64,000 nucleotides of DNA from Saccharothrix sp. S26 (GTDB taxonomy: Bacteria; Actinomycetota; Actinomycetes; Mycobacteriales; Pseudonocardiaceae), in assembly GCF_021390395.1 (NCBI RefSeq), contig NZ_JAJUWT010000019.1, positions 62,001 through 126,000 on the forward strand, given 5' to 3'. Shown one piece after another: positions 15,933 to 24,412 of this stretch; position 1 is the first letter of the stretch; each line of letters begins with the position of its first letter. The notes under the pieces were generated by a model, which searched no databases, was not told the origin of the DNA, and was given only the letters and a program-made list of their open reading frames with translations. A program made the position numbers and the translations under genes.

Positions 15933-17684
15933 TCACTTGGTCAGGCGCGCCTGCGCACCGCGGGCACCACCAAGCCGATGCCCGCGACCAGCACGAGCAG
16001 CCCGCCCCGGGGCGAGCCAGGCCACGTTCGCGCCCGTCGCGGCGAGCGTCGGCCGGTGACCCGGCCCGGCCGGCGGTGCGGGCGCGGACGGGTCGCCGGG
16101 CCGCGGCGCGGGGTCCGGATCAGGCTGGTCCGGTCCGTGGGTCACGTAGAGGAAGTTGAGGTCCTGGAACGGGCCGGCTCGCACGTGGACCTCCTGGAAC
16201 CGTTCGCCGGACAGCGACGCGTACGGCCCGACGAGGCCGAAGTCGTGCACACCCGCCGGCACGTCCCGGAACTCGAAGCGGCCCTGCGCGTCGGTGGTCG
16301 CCCGCACGATGACCGCACCCGTGACCTGGTCCTTCAGGTACACCTTCACGTTCGGCAGCGGCGGCCCGGGTCGGGGGCTCATGGCCGGCAGGCGGCCGGA
16401 GAAGCCGACCTGGCCGACGACCCGGTCCGCCCGGGCGCCCGGCACCCGCGCGATCGCCCGCGCGGAGACGGTGCCGTTGGAGTTCGGCGGCGAGCCGAAC
16501 GTGCACCCGACCACCAGCGCGCCGCCCTCCGCGGCCTCGGCGTCGATCCCGATCGACGTGCTGGTGGTCCAGGTGGCGTGCGCGGGCACGGTGACGCCCA
16601 CGTCGACCAGGTCACCGAGGTCGGGCAGGGCCGCGCCGGTCGAGTAGCACTGGGCGGTGATCCCCGGGATGGGGTCCGGCCCGCCGTTGGTCAGGACCAG
16701 CGACAGGCGCGCGGTCTCGCCCAGCCGGTAGGTCTGCCGGTCGAAGCTCGCCGCCGCGGTGAGGACCGAGGTCACCCGCCACGCGCCGCGCAGCACCACG
16801 TCCGGCTCGTCCGCGCCGCCGACGTCGACCCCGGGCGGCTGGAACACCCACTGGACCGAGTCGATCGAGGTCGTGTAGCTGCCACGCGGCAGGTCGCGGA
16901 ACGTGAAGCGGCCGGCCGGGTCGGTCGTCGCGGTGTAGGAGTCCCGGGGAACGCCGCCGGTGGCGGTGATCGTCAAGCCGGCCAGGGCCTCGCCCGGGTC
17001 CATCGCTTTGTCGCCGTCGCGGTCGCCGTAGACGACCCCGGTGTAGCCGCCGCGGTGCACCTTCATGGGCACGCTGGCCGTGGTCGTGTTGTCGGCCGGG
17101 TTCGCGTCCGGCTGCGCGCCGTGGACCTCGACTTCGAGCGTGAGCACGGCGTCGGCGGTCCGGACCCAGGAGGTCAGGACGCCTTCCACCGTCTGGCCGG
17201 GCTCGACGCGGTCGGGGAAGCCGGTCCACTCGCGGTCCACCACGTTCCCGGAGGTCAGCAGCCACGTGCCGGTCGCGGTGGTGGTGCCGCGGTTGGTCAC
17301 CCTGGCTCGGGCGACGACCTGCTCGTCGACGAAGAACTCGGGCTTGTCGAAGGTGACCGAGATGGTCAGGTCGACCGTGGCCGCCACGGGGTCGGCGACG
17401 GGCTCGACGGCGACCGGCGCCGACCTGGCACCCGGCTTGTCGGCACCCGGCTTGTCGGCACCCGGCTTGTCGGCACCCGGCTCCCCGGCGACCGGAGCAT
17501 CGACGACCGGTTCGGCGACGACCGGTTCGGCGACGGCAGGGACTTCGGCAGCCGGTTCATGGGCGAGCGGAGCTCCGGCGGCCGGTGGTGCGTCGGTGCC
17601 GGCGAAGGCAGGTCCGGTCGAGGCGCTCGCGCAGACGACGACCGACAGCAGCAGGGCACCGGCGGATCTTCGTAATCGGGACAT
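15933..17684 (-). CDS. Secreted repeat protein with LAxTG sorting signal broken by a frameshift
   Basis: A 583-residue exported protein. MSRLRRSAGALLLSVVVCAS plus SASTGPAFAG is a Sec signal peptide. A low-complexity Ala/Pro/Glu stalk follows with GADKP repeats, then two units of a CARDB-like strand domain alternating with SdrD/carboxypeptidase-regulatory folds (VYGDRDGDKAMDPGEALAGL, GRFTFRDLPRGSY; GRFEFRDVPAG). Near the end LAATGANVAWLAPG looks like a sortase substrate motif, but the frame then gives an Arg-rich tail ending in Lys. Removing one G from the CCCCGGGG at 16005-16012 restores GGLLVLVAGIGLVVPAV and RRRA-stop, a textbook membrane segment and charged tail. Intact, it would be wall-anchored; as written, probably released. 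No catalytic domain is visible. Confidence 0.75.
   Translation of the reverse strand: MSRLRRSAGALLLSVVVCASASTGPAFAGTDAPPAAGAPLAHEPAAEVPAVAEPVVAEPVVDAPVAGEPGADKPGADKPGADKPGARSAPVAVEPVADPVAATVDLTISVTFDKPEFFVDEQVVARARVTNRGTTTATGTWLLTSGNVVDREWTGFPDRVEPGQTVEGVLTSWVRTADAVLTLEVEVHGAQPDANPADNTTTASVPMKVHRGGYTGVVYGDRDGDKAMDPGEALAGLTITATGGVPRDSYTATTDPAGRFTFRDLPRGSYTTSIDSVQWVFQPPGVDVGGADEPDVVLRGAWRVTSVLTAAASFDRQTYRLGETARLSLVLTNGGPDPIPGITAQCYSTGAALPDLGDLVDVGVTVPAHATWTTSTSIGIDAEAAEGGALVVGCTFGSPPNSNGTVSARAIARVPGARADRVVGQVGFSGRLPAMSPRPGPPLPNVKVYLKDQVTGAVIVRATTDAQGRFEFRDVPAGVHDFGLVGPYASLSGERFQEVHVRAGPFQDLNFLYVTHGPDQPDPDPAPRPGDPSAPAPPAGPGHRPTLAATGANVAWLAPGRAARAGRGHRLGGARGAQARLTK
17426..17485 (-). repeat. 15-bp tandem repeat, four copies
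   Basis: The unit CGGCACCCGGCTTGT recurs four times (first and last copies slightly changed) and encodes the GADKP stalk of the secreted protein. Copy number could change by slippage and alter stalk length. Confidence 0.85.
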
Positions 17685-17768
17685 GCGGTGGTTCCTTTCT
17701 GCGACCGTCCCCCCTCTCCGGTATCGCCGCCGCGTCCCGTTCTGCGACAAACCACCGCGGTGGACCAC

Positions 17769-17774
17769 TACGAT
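17769..17774 (+). promoter_or_regulatory. Leaderless-type -10 box (TACGAT)
   Basis: TACGAT matches TANNNT and ends 6 nt before the pentapeptide-repeat gene's ATG, which has no ribosome site. Confidence 0.5.
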
Positions 17775-17780
17775 CCGCGC

Positions 17781-18437
17781 ATGCGCGAACCCCGGGCGCT
17801 CGCGGACCTGCCGTTCGCCGCCTACCTGGAAGAGCACGACGGGTCCGGGCTGCGGTCCGGTGGCGACTACAACGTCGTCCACTTCACCGACCGGGAGTTC
17901 GCCGAACCCGCGGCGGGCAACGCCAGGTTCAGCGAGTCGGCGCTGGCCGGCGTCCGGTTCACGGACGGGTCGCTGCGGCGGGCGCGGTTCAACGACGTGT
18001 GGCTGCACGGCGTGCAGGTCATCGGCACCGACCTGGCCGAGACCGGGTGGCTGGACGCGGAAGTGGTCAACAGCGCGTTCGCCGGGGTGGCGATGTTCGA
18101 GGCGGGGCTGAGCCGCGTCACGTTCTTCGGCTGCAAGCTCGTCTCGGTGAACCTGCGCGGCGCGGCGCTGCGCGACGTCTCGTTCGTCAACAGCGTCCTG
18201 CGCGACGTGGACCTCACCGAAGCCGAGCTGACCGGCGTCACCTTCCCGGGCTCCACGCTGGAAGACCTCCGGTTCGAGGGCGTGCGGCTCGAGCGGGTGG
18301 ACCTGCGCGACGCCGCCGAGCTGGGCATCCGCGACGGGTTCGGCTCGTTGCGCGGCGCGACCATCACGCTCACCCAGGCGCTGGACCTCGCGCCCGCGTT
18401 CGCGGGCACGCTCGGCATCACCGTCAAGGACGCCTGA
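17781..18437 (+). CDS. Pentapeptide-repeat protein
   Basis: A 218-residue cytoplasmic protein made largely of pentapeptide repeats, A(D/N)LxX-like, which fold into a right-handed quadrilateral beta helix. The register is visible in ARFSESALAGVRFTDGSL, RARFNDVWLHGVQV, VNLRGAALRDVSFVNSVLRD and VDLTEAELTGVTF. Some members of this family mimic DNA and protect gyrase from quinolones (MfpA/Qnr), but nothing here proves that role. No signal peptide or enzyme motif is present. The ATG was chosen for the leaderless -10 box just upstream. It is divergent from the wall-anchored protein gene. Confidence 0.85.
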   Translation: MREPRALADLPFAAYLEEHDGSGLRSGGDYNVVHFTDREFAEPAAGNARFSESALAGVRFTDGSLRRARFNDVWLHGVQVIGTDLAETGWLDAEVVNSAFAGVAMFEAGLSRVTFFGCKLVSVNLRGAALRDVSFVNSVLRDVDLTEAELTGVTFPGSTLEDLRFEGVRLERVDLRDAAELGIRDGFGSLRGATITLTQALDLAPAFAGTLGITVKDA

Positions 18438-18658
18438 TCACGGCACGGGCAGCGTGATGCGGAACGTCGAGCCCGCGCCCGGTCCGCTGGACACCGTCAC
18501 CGCGCCGCCGTGCGCCTCCACCAGGTGCCGCGTGATCGCGAGACCGAGCCCGCCGCCACCCGTGCTGAGGCTGCGCGACTTGTCGGCCCGCCAGAACCGG
18601 TCGAACACGTGCGGCAGGTCGTCCGGGGCGATGCCGACGCCGGTGTCGGCCACCTCTC
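18438..18658 (-). pseudogene. Sensor histidine kinase remnant (C-terminal ATPase end only)
   Basis: About 72 codons matching the end of a histidine kinase: the G1 box [20 protein letters not shown] and the G2 box [19 protein letters not shown], ending TFRITLPVP. The sensor, HAMP and phospho-acceptor His regions are absent; homology stops abruptly before VADTG at about 18657 and the sequence turns into the tail of a different gene on the other strand. It cannot signal by itself. This is the left side of a deletion scar. Confidence 0.75.
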
Positions 18659-18733
18659 GCGGGCGTGCCGCAGGGCGTGGTGATCCCGGCGGACGGCAAG
18701 GTGTGCCGCCCGAACGGGTGGCCGTACCCCTAG
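18659..18733 (+). pseudogene. C-terminal tail of an unknown gene at a deletion junction
   Basis: Reading plus-strand codons gives [20 protein letters not shown] then PYP and a TAG stop that shares CTAG with the stop of the convergent serine hydrolase. This looks like a genuine protein end, but no start or upstream part exists because the kinase remnant replaces it. I do not recognise the family. Confidence 0.4.
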
Positions 18734-20079
18734 CTCCGGGGCGTGGCGCGCATGCCGAAGTGCAGGTAGGGCGTGCCGTCCGGCAGCGTGTAGAAGACGA
18801 CCGGTGCCCACGGCTCGTGCTCGTTGCGCCGCGCGGCGAACAGGCCGTCCTCCACCGGCACCAGCACGGCGTTGGTCACCGCGTTGATCGAGGCCAGCTC
18901 GCCGGTGCTCTCGCCGCGCAGGTTCAGCACGCCGTCCCGCTCGGTCACCTGCACGTCGTAGCCCTCGCGCACGTAGGAGCCGACGTAGCGGGAGAGGTCC
19001 GCCGCGGGCGGGTCGGCGGGCGGCTCGAAGTTCGGCACGGCCACGCCGGCGTGCTCGGTCAGCAGCTCGGTGAACAGCCGCTGGTAGACCTCGGCCGGCA
19101 CGCCGCCGTTCGTGAGCAGCGCGACCGCGACCCCGGCCTCGGGGACCACCCGCAGGTACGCCTTCTGCCCGACGGTCGCGCCGTCGTGCCCGTGCACCCG
19201 CCCGCCGGGCCAGTCGTAGACGATCCACCCGAGGCCCCAGCACATGTGGTGCGCGTGGCTCGCGGGCAGTTGCACGAACGGCCGGTGCATCTCGGCCACC
19301 CGCTCGGCGGGCAGGACCACCGTGCCGTCGGGCGCCCGGCCGCCGTCGAGGTGCAGGCGGGCGAAGCGGACGACGTCGGCGGCGGTGGCGTTGATCGTCC
19401 CGGCCGGTCCGGCGGAGCGGGACAGCCCCCACACCGGCGAGGGCACGGGCTCGTCACCGGGCTCGCCGAGGTGACCCAGGGCCGAGCGGAACCGCAGCAC
19501 GTCCTCGGGCAGCGTCACGGTGCTGCGCGCGCCGATCGGGTCGAGCAGGCGTTCGCGCAGGGCGTCGTCCCACACCCGGCCGGTCAGCACCTCGACGATC
19601 CGGCCGAGCACGGTGAACCCGCTGTTGCAGTAGGACATCGTCGCGCCCGGCGGGTGGATCTGGCCCAGCCGCGCGCACGCCGCGACGTAGGCGGCCACGC
19701 AGTCGTCGCCGCGCCCGGTGTCGTGGAAGAAGTCACCGTCGATGCCGCTGGTGTGCGACAGCAGGTGGCGCGGCGTCACGGTCTTGGTCGCCACGGCGTC
19801 GGCCACGGCGAACTCGGGCAGCACGGACACCACCGGCGCGTCCAGGTCGAGCGCGCCCTCGGCGACCAGCTGCATGATCAGCGTCGCGGTGTAGAGCTTG
19901 GTGATCGAGCCGATCTGGAACAACGAGTCCGCGGTGGCCTCCACCCCGGTGCCGCGGTGCAGCACCCCGGTCGCGCACTCGTGGATCTCGCCGTCGACCA
20001 GGACGGCCAAGGACGCGCCGGGCACCCGGTGCGCCTCGCACAGCTCCGTCAGCCTCCGCTGCCAGTGGTTGATGTCCAT
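18730..20079 (-). CDS. Serine hydrolase, beta-lactamase class C/esterase family
   Basis: A 449-residue member of the class C beta-lactamase-like family (penicillin-binding/EstB type) that uses an SxxK serine. Ser58-Ile-Thr-Lys61 is in [12 protein letters not shown], the YxN motif is Tyr150-Cys-Asn152, and an HGHDGATVG segment replaces the KTG triad. A C-terminal beta domain of about 100 residues follows. There is no signal peptide with the chosen ATG, which has GGGGGAG 6-7 nt upstream; an in-frame ATG 16 codons earlier lacks one. It is therefore probably cytoplasmic, an esterase or peptidase rather than a resistance enzyme. A palindromic site lies between it and the LOG gene. Confidence 0.82.
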   Translation of the reverse strand: MDINHWQRRLTELCEAHRVPGASLAVLVDGEIHECATGVLHRGTGVEATADSLFQIGSITKLYTATLIMQLVAEGALDLDAPVVSVLPEFAVADAVATKTVTPRHLLSHTSGIDGDFFHDTGRGDDCVAAYVAACARLGQIHPPGATMSYCNSGFTVLGRIVEVLTGRVWDDALRERLLDPIGARSTVTLPEDVLRFRSALGHLGEPGDEPVPSPVWGLSRSAGPAGTINATAADVVRFARLHLDGGRAPDGTVVLPAERVAEMHRPFVQLPASHAHHMCWGLGWIVYDWPGGRVHGHDGATVGQKAYLRVVPEAGVAVALLTNGGVPAEVYQRLFTELLTEHAGVAVPNFEPPADPPAADLSRYVGSYVREGYDVQVTERDGVLNLRGESTGELASINAVTNAVLVPVEDGLFAARRNEHEPWAPVVFYTLPDGTPYLHFGMRATPRS

Positions 20080-20100
20080 CGCCGGCTCCCCCCGGTGGCG

Positions 20101-20126
20101 CGAAACATTTGCGAAAAGCCTTCGCA
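20101..20126 (-). promoter_or_regulatory. Possible operator: CGAAACATTTGCG and overlapping inverted repeat
   Basis: CGAAACATTTGCG at 20101-20113 is near-palindromic and very similar to sites upstream of the GH53 and GH10 genes. It overlaps TGCGAA-AAGCC-TTCGCA (20110-20126), a perfect 6-bp inverted repeat. Both lie 22-47 bp before the serine hydrolase start, where a repressor would act. Confidence 0.4.
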
Positions 20127-20152
20127 TTGCCCACCGTACCGATTTCCGTGAT

Positions 20153-20728
20153 CTACGGCAGCGGCTCGTCGTCGGTCCACTCGTAATCCGGCGTGCGGTA
20201 CTCGCCGCACCGGGTGAGGAGCCGGTCGAAATCGTCGTCCACCAGGAGCATGTCCCGATAGGGCGGCTTGAGGAACCCTTCCGCGACCATGTGGTCGACC
20301 ATCCTGATCAGGTGCGTGAAGTAGCCGTCGACGTCCAGCAGCGCGACCGGCTTGGCGTGCAGGCCCAGTTGCGCCCACGTCCACACCTCGAACAGCTCTT
20401 CCAGGGTGCCCGCGCCGCCCGGCAGCGTGATGAAGGCGTCGGCCAGCTCGGCCATCAACGCCTTGCGCGCGTGCATGGAGTCCACGACGTGCAGTTGCGT
20501 GAGATTTCCGTGCGCGACCTCCCAGTCGACCAGGCTGCGCGGGATCACCCCGATGACCGACCCGCCCGCGGCCAGCGCCCCGTCGGCCAACGCGCCCATC
20601 GTGCCGACCCGGCCGCCGCCGTAGACGAGCTCGATGCCCCGTTCGGCCACCGCGCGGCCCACCTGCCGGGCCACCTCGACGTGCCGCACCCGTCCGCTGG
20701 AGGAACCGCAGAACACGCACACCCGCAT
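20153..20728 (-). CDS. LOG-family nucleoside 5'-monophosphate phosphoribohydrolase
   Basis: A 191-residue Rossmann-like enzyme of the LOG (lonely guy) family, releasing a free base and ribose 5-phosphate from nucleotide monophosphates such as cytokinin precursors. The family signature PGGAGTLEE is at residues 104-112, Arg88-Lys89 (SMHARK) forms the other active-site element, and GGGRVGTMGALADGAL lies in the first half. The length is standard. The ATG has no ribosome site but a TAACCT -10 box ends 6 nt upstream, fitting a leaderless mRNA. In bacteria the role is often nucleotide salvage or detoxification; plant hormone production is possible but not shown. Confidence 0.9.
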   Translation of the reverse strand: MRVCVFCGSSSGRVRHVEVARQVGRAVAERGIELVYGGGRVGTMGALADGALAAGGSVIGVIPRSLVDWEVAHGNLTQLHVVDSMHARKALMAELADAFITLPGGAGTLEELFEVWTWAQLGLHAKPVALLDVDGYFTHLIRMVDHMVAEGFLKPPYRDMLLVDDDFDRLLTRCGEYRTPDYEWTDDEPLP

Positions 20729-20734
20729 GGGCGC

Positions 20735-20740
20735 AGGTTA
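20735..20740 (-). promoter_or_regulatory. Leaderless-type -10 box (TAACCT)
   Basis: TAACCT fits TANNNT and ends 6 nt before the LOG start codon. Confidence 0.5.
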
Positions 20741-21041
20741 GGCGCATCGGGAGGACACCGCGGACGGGCGGTGGCGTGCCAGGCGGGACGGGTACGCGCC
20801 CCGGTGCGACGAGGACATCCGGCTGTGCGGACGCCTCCAGTTCGGCGGGCGGCACCGTCGGGTGCACCCTCGCGTGCCGGACGACCGCGCGGCCATCGCC
20901 GAGCTGCACCCCGCCTTGCGGCTGATCGGCGACCACCAGACCCGCCGCCCCAGGCCACTGGTGGAGGCGGCGGGCGTCACCGTGCCGCGAAGCTGGGCAC
21001 CGTCGAACGCCTGGTGACGGTGAAGGCGGCCGACCAGCGCG
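20741..21041. other. Intergenic stretch with no convincing gene
   Basis: About 300 bp between the LOG gene and the end of the secreted protein gene. Open frames exist on both strands but none has a ribosome site, a -10 box or a family motif. A plus-strand frame ending SWAPSNAW could be a decayed gene tail. I see no terminator or repeat. Confidence 0.4.
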
Positions 21042-22307
21042 TCAGGCCACCAGCCCGTAGAGCATGCGCTTGCCCGCGTACTCCGACACCGACCAGATCA
21101 GGCCGGTGTCCCGCCAAGCGGACAGGTCCTCCGGGCCGATCGCCGTCGCGACGTCACGGACGAGCGACCAGGAGGACCCGAGCCGCCAGGTCCGCAGACG
21201 GCCGGGGTTGCTGCCGTCGGAGGCGTTGAAGTGCCACGTCGTGCCGCCGTCGGTGGTCAGACCGCCCTGGGTGCGGTTGCCCACCCCGCCGGTGAGACCG
21301 GGTTGCCGGAACGCGCTGTCGGCCGTGGCCACGCCGCCGCTCGACGCGATCCGGTGGTCGCTGAGGTCCCAGGCGACCACCCGCCCGGCCTGTCCGCTCT
21401 CCTTCTCGCAGAACTCGCCCGTCACCAGCCGGTCCGGCACGGCCGCCCGGTCGAGGGACAGCCACGAGTTGCGCAACGGCCCGGAGGTCTCGCAGCCGCC
21501 CGCCCACGCGGTCGGGCTCTTCCACGTCCCGCTTTGCGCCATCACGTACCGGTACCCGTGGCTGTAGAACTTGTTCGCCACCGGCTCGTAGCCGACGAGG
21601 TACTTGTTCGTGCTGTCACCACGCGGGTCGTCCACCAGGTCGTAGATCGCGTCGAGGCTGAACTGGCGGATGCCCCGGGCGGTGTCGGCGAGGTAGAGGT
21701 AGCGGCCGTACCAGACCATCCCGCCCGCGTGCAGTTGGACGGGTTGGTAGCTCACCTCGCCGTTGTCGCCCGACACCGGCTCCACCAGCAGGATGTGCTT
21801 GTACTTGCCGGTCTCGGTGTTGAGCACGCTGACCCGCACGCCCTTCTTCAGGACGTGGTCGTCGTCCTCGTTGGCCGGGCTGCCCACGTAGCTTTCGTCG
21901 TCGTACCAACTGACCATGATGCCCTTGTACGAGCCCCACACCTGGTCCTCCTGGGCGTCGTTCACCGACGAGACGCCCTGCGGGATCCACTCCTGCGTGC
22001 TGTTGTCGCCGGAGGTGAAGCACCACCAGTCCGCGGGCCGGGCGGTCGAGCCCATGGCGCTCGCCGCGCACGACCCGCGCCGCGTCGCCTGCCAGTCGGC
22101 GGACGCGAGCACGGCGCTGAGGCTGGTCTTCACCATGCCGATGTGCTCCGCCATGTACGTCGTGTCGGTCCATCGCATGGTGAACTGCCCGGCCGTGATG
22201 GTCTCGACGGGTTCGGCCGCTGCGGGTGCGGCCGTGCCCACGACTGCGAGCACGGCCGCGCCCAGTGCGGCGAGCCACCTCGTCCCCGATCTGCGCCTGC
22301 CCCTCAT
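21042..22307 (-). CDS. Secreted protein of unknown function
   Basis: A 421-residue exported protein. MRGRRRSGTRWLAALGAAVL followed by AVVGTAAPAAA is a Sec signal peptide with cleavage expected near residue 31. The mature part is rich in Trp and Tyr and has several paired Cys (SCAAS, WWCFTSGDN, GCETSGP, EFCEKE), suggesting disulfides. Repeated blocks such as QLHAGGMVWYGRYLYLADTA and GLIWSVSEYAGKRMLYGL look like blades of a propeller-type fold. Such proteins are frequent in actinomycetes; I know no assigned activity. It has its own upstream region and no obvious operon partner. Confidence 0.75.
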   Translation of the reverse strand: MRGRRRSGTRWLAALGAAVLAVVGTAAPAAAEPVETITAGQFTMRWTDTTYMAEHIGMVKTSLSAVLASADWQATRRGSCAASAMGSTARPADWWCFTSGDNSTQEWIPQGVSSVNDAQEDQVWGSYKGIMVSWYDDESYVGSPANEDDDHVLKKGVRVSVLNTETGKYKHILLVEPVSGDNGEVSYQPVQLHAGGMVWYGRYLYLADTARGIRQFSLDAIYDLVDDPRGDSTNKYLVGYEPVANKFYSHGYRYVMAQSGTWKSPTAWAGGCETSGPLRNSWLSLDRAAVPDRLVTGEFCEKESGQAGRVVAWDLSDHRIASSGGVATADSAFRQPGLTGGVGNRTQGGLTTDGGTTWHFNASDGSNPGRLRTWRLGSSWSLVRDVATAIGPEDLSAWRDTGLIWSVSEYAGKRMLYGLVA

Positions 22308-22379
22308 GAGCTCCCCTTCCCCGAGGTCGTGAAGGGGTCACCGTGCCGGCCGGGGCTGGGAGGAATCTGGGAGCGCCCG

Positions 22380-23099
22380 TCAGCGGCCCAGGCCGGCGCC
22401 GCCGTTGACGCCGATCACCTGACCCGTGACGTGGCCCGCTTCCGGCGAGGTCAGGAAGATGACGACGGCGGCGACGTCGGCGGGGGTGCCGGTGCGGCCG
22501 TTGGCCGGGTTGCCGACCAGCTTCCGGCGCCGGTCCTCGGACAGGGTCCCGCCGAAGAACTCGGTCTCCTCGGTGACGCCCGGCGACACCACGTTGACCG
22601 TGATGCCGCGCCCACCCAGCGCGAACGCCAGGTCGGCGGTCCACGCCTCGATCGCGGCCTTGGCCGCGCCGTAGCTGCCCGATCCCCGCCTGGCCGCGAT
22701 GGAGCCGATGGTGACGACCCTGGCGTCGTCGGCCAGTCGCGGTTGCAGGGCGGTCGTCACCAGGACGGCGGTGAGCACGTTCGCCTCGAAGTTCGCCAGC
22801 CACAGCTCGCGCACGTCGGCCAGCCCCTCGGGCGCGGGGCGGCGGCGGGCGACGTTGCCGCCGGCGTTGTTCACCAGCACGTCGACGCGTTCGGGCAGCT
22901 CGGCCGCCGCCGCGTGCACCTGCGCCGGGTCGGCGGCGTCGAACACGACCGCACGCGCACCGATCTCGGCCGCGGCGGCGACCAGCATGTCCTCCCGCCT
23001 GCCGGTGATCACGACGTCCAGGCCCTGCTTCACCAACGCGGCGGCCACCGCCCTGCCGATACCCGTCCCGCCACCGGTCACGACCGCTGTTCTCGTCAT
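22380..23099 (-). CDS. Short-chain dehydrogenase/reductase
   Basis: A 239-residue classical SDR. TGGGTGIGRAVAA binds the cofactor, NNAGGN is the NAG motif, IGSIAARRGSGSYGAAKAAI contains the catalytic Ser and YxxxK, and the end GQVIGVNGGAGLGR is the usual SDR tail. The start MTRTAVVTGGG is immediate. It resembles 3-oxoacyl-ACP reductases (FabG-like), but single SDRs of this type act on many alcohols and ketones. Transcribed alone; neighbours give no substrate clue. Confidence 0.86.
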   Translation of the reverse strand: MTRTAVVTGGGTGIGRAVAAALVKQGLDVVITGRREDMLVAAAAEIGARAVVFDAADPAQVHAAAAELPERVDVLVNNAGGNVARRRPAPEGLADVRELWLANFEANVLTAVLVTTALQPRLADDARVVTIGSIAARRGSGSYGAAKAAIEAWTADLAFALGGRGITVNVVSPGVTEETEFFGGTLSEDRRRKLVGNPANGRTGTPADVAAVVIFLTSPEAGHVTGQVIGVNGGAGLGR

Positions 23100-23239
23100 G
23101 CCTGATTCGTATCAGCGGAATTCGACGAGGTCGATCCCCTCCACGGCCGAACAATTCCGGCGATTGTTCACATTCGTGACCCGGTTCGCATCCGTGACCA
23201 GCGGGGAGATTTTCCGGGCAGCCATTTCCGGTCACGGCG

Positions 23240-24286
23240 CTAATCGACCAGCAGGTCGCCGGACACCGGCACGAGAGGTGCGCGGCGGTTGTCCACCACC
23301 ACCAGCGAGGGCCGCGGCCCGCCGCGCCACTGCCCGCCCGCCAACGCCACGGTGGCCACGCCGGGCGCGGGTCCGGCGGTCCAGTCGAGCACGCCGGCGA
23401 TCGTGGCCAGCCGCGTGCGCGCCAGCACGTCGGCGACCGCCCCGGGCGAGTCGGCCTCCTGCGCCGCGTGCACCGCCACCTCGAACAACGCGTGCGCGAG
23501 CCCGAGCGGTTGCAGCCACGGCGACCCGGTGGCCCGCTCGTAGGCGCGCGCGAGGTCGCGCGGCGTCCGCCCGCCCGACCCGACGTGCTCGTGCCCGGGC
23601 GTCCACGACACGATCGTGGCGACCCGGTCCAGGCCGTGCCGCGCCACGCCGAACGGGTAGGTCAGCCACCGCGAGCACGTCACCAGCCGCGGCCGCCGCG
23701 CGCGCACCACGGCGGCCAGGTCGGCGGCGGTCGCCGCGCTGGTCACCACCTCCACGTCACCGACGGCCGGCACGACGCCGCTCGACTCCCGGTACGGCAG
23801 GTCGACCAGGTGGTGCCCGCGCGCGGCGGCGACGGGCGCGAACCACCGCCGCAGCGCGTCGCCCTGCGTGCCGTCGTTCCACACGCAGCCGACCGCCCGG
23901 GCGGGGCCGAGGCGCTCCCACAGGTCGGCGAACACGGCCGCGATGTCGTCCAGGCCCCAGCAGAAGTGGAACGCCGGACCCGGCCGCCGCCCGGCGTCGA
24001 ACACCTGCCAGGGCAGCGTCGTGGACACGCACGGCACCTCGCGCTCGGCGCAGGCGTCCACCACGGCGGGCAACGTCGCCGTGCCGCCCAACGTGACCAC
24101 GACCCGCGCACCGACCCCGGCCAACGACCGCACCGCCGCGCGTGCGCCTTCGGGCGTCGAGCCGCTGTCGCGCAGCTCCACGTCGACGGGCCACGGCAGG
24201 CCGGTGGCGACGTACTCCAGCGGCGCGCCGAGCGGGGACAGGCGTCCGGTCGCCGCGAGGACGACGCCGATCTTGGGTCGGGGCAC
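23240..24286 (-). CDS. Periplasmic-binding-protein type 1 domain protein without signal peptide
   Basis: A 348-residue protein with the two-lobed fold of Leu/Ile/Val-type branched-chain amino acid binding proteins: KIGVVLAATGRLSPLG opens lobe one, VVVTLGGTATLPAVVDAC and the SAATAADLAAVVRARRP strand-helix units follow. There is no secretion signal or lipobox with the GTG start, and a TAGGTT -10 box ends 6 nt before it, so no missed N-terminus is likely. A cytoplasmic sensor or amide-binding (AmiC-like) role is more plausible than transport, since no ABC genes are adjacent. It is divergent from the GH5 cellulase across a region with twin palindromes. Confidence 0.7.
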   Translation of the reverse strand: MPRPKIGVVLAATGRLSPLGAPLEYVATGLPWPVDVELRDSGSTPEGARAAVRSLAGVGARVVVTLGGTATLPAVVDACAEREVPCVSTTLPWQVFDAGRRPGPAFHFCWGLDDIAAVFADLWERLGPARAVGCVWNDGTQGDALRRWFAPVAAARGHHLVDLPYRESSGVVPAVGDVEVVTSAATAADLAAVVRARRPRLVTCSRWLTYPFGVARHGLDRVATIVSWTPGHEHVGSGGRTPRDLARAYERATGSPWLQPLGLAHALFEVAVHAAQEADSPGAVADVLARTRLATIAGVLDWTAGPAPGVATVALAGGQWRGGPRPSLVVVDNRRAPLVPVSGDLLVD

Positions 24287-24292
24287 GGCGGC

Positions 24293-24298
24293 AACCTA
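24293..24298 (-). promoter_or_regulatory. Leaderless-type -10 box (TAGGTT)
   Basis: TAGGTT fits TANNNT and ends 6 nt before the GTG of the binding-protein-like gene. Confidence 0.5.
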
Positions 24299-24351
24299 GC
24301 GACGCCGCACCCGCCACGATCGGGCGATCCCGGCGGGTTCGACCACCGATC

Positions 24352-24367
24352 GTCGAACCAGTTCGAC
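24352..24367. promoter_or_regulatory. Palindromic operator copy 1 (GTCGAA-N4-TTCGAC)
   Basis: GTCGAACCAGTTCGAC is a perfect 16-bp dyad. It lies just upstream of the likely -35 region of the minus-strand gene. Confidence 0.6.
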
Positions 24368-24396
24368 CGATTTGTCGAATGCCGAACGGCGGTCAC

Positions 24397-24412
24397 GTCG
24401 AATTCTTTCGAC
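24397..24412. promoter_or_regulatory. Palindromic operator copy 2 (GTCGAA-N4-TTCGAC)
   Basis: GTCGAATTCTTTCGAC has the same arms as copy 1 with a different 4-bp centre, 45 bp away (about four helical turns). Two equal copies strongly suggest a dimeric regulator binding both. Confidence 0.6.

Noticed and set aside
17426-17485. Tandem repeats as a possible CRISPR array
   Set aside because: The 15-bp units are contiguous without spacers and encode GADKP in frame.
20741-21041. A decayed gene between the LOG and secreted protein genes
   Set aside because: A plus-strand frame looks slightly protein-like but has no recognisable motif, start or neighbour support.
22368-22378. TGGGAGCGCCC as a cellobiose repressor (CebR) site
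   Set aside because: Only one half of the TGGGAGCGCTCCCA palindrome is present and the gene downstream is not a recognised cellulose gene.
24352-24367. Reading GTCGAAC-CA-GTTCGAC as a LexA (SOS) box
   Set aside because: Actinobacterial LexA sites have four bases between GAAC and GTTC; here there are two, and the second copy lacks the GAAC/GTTC core altogether.
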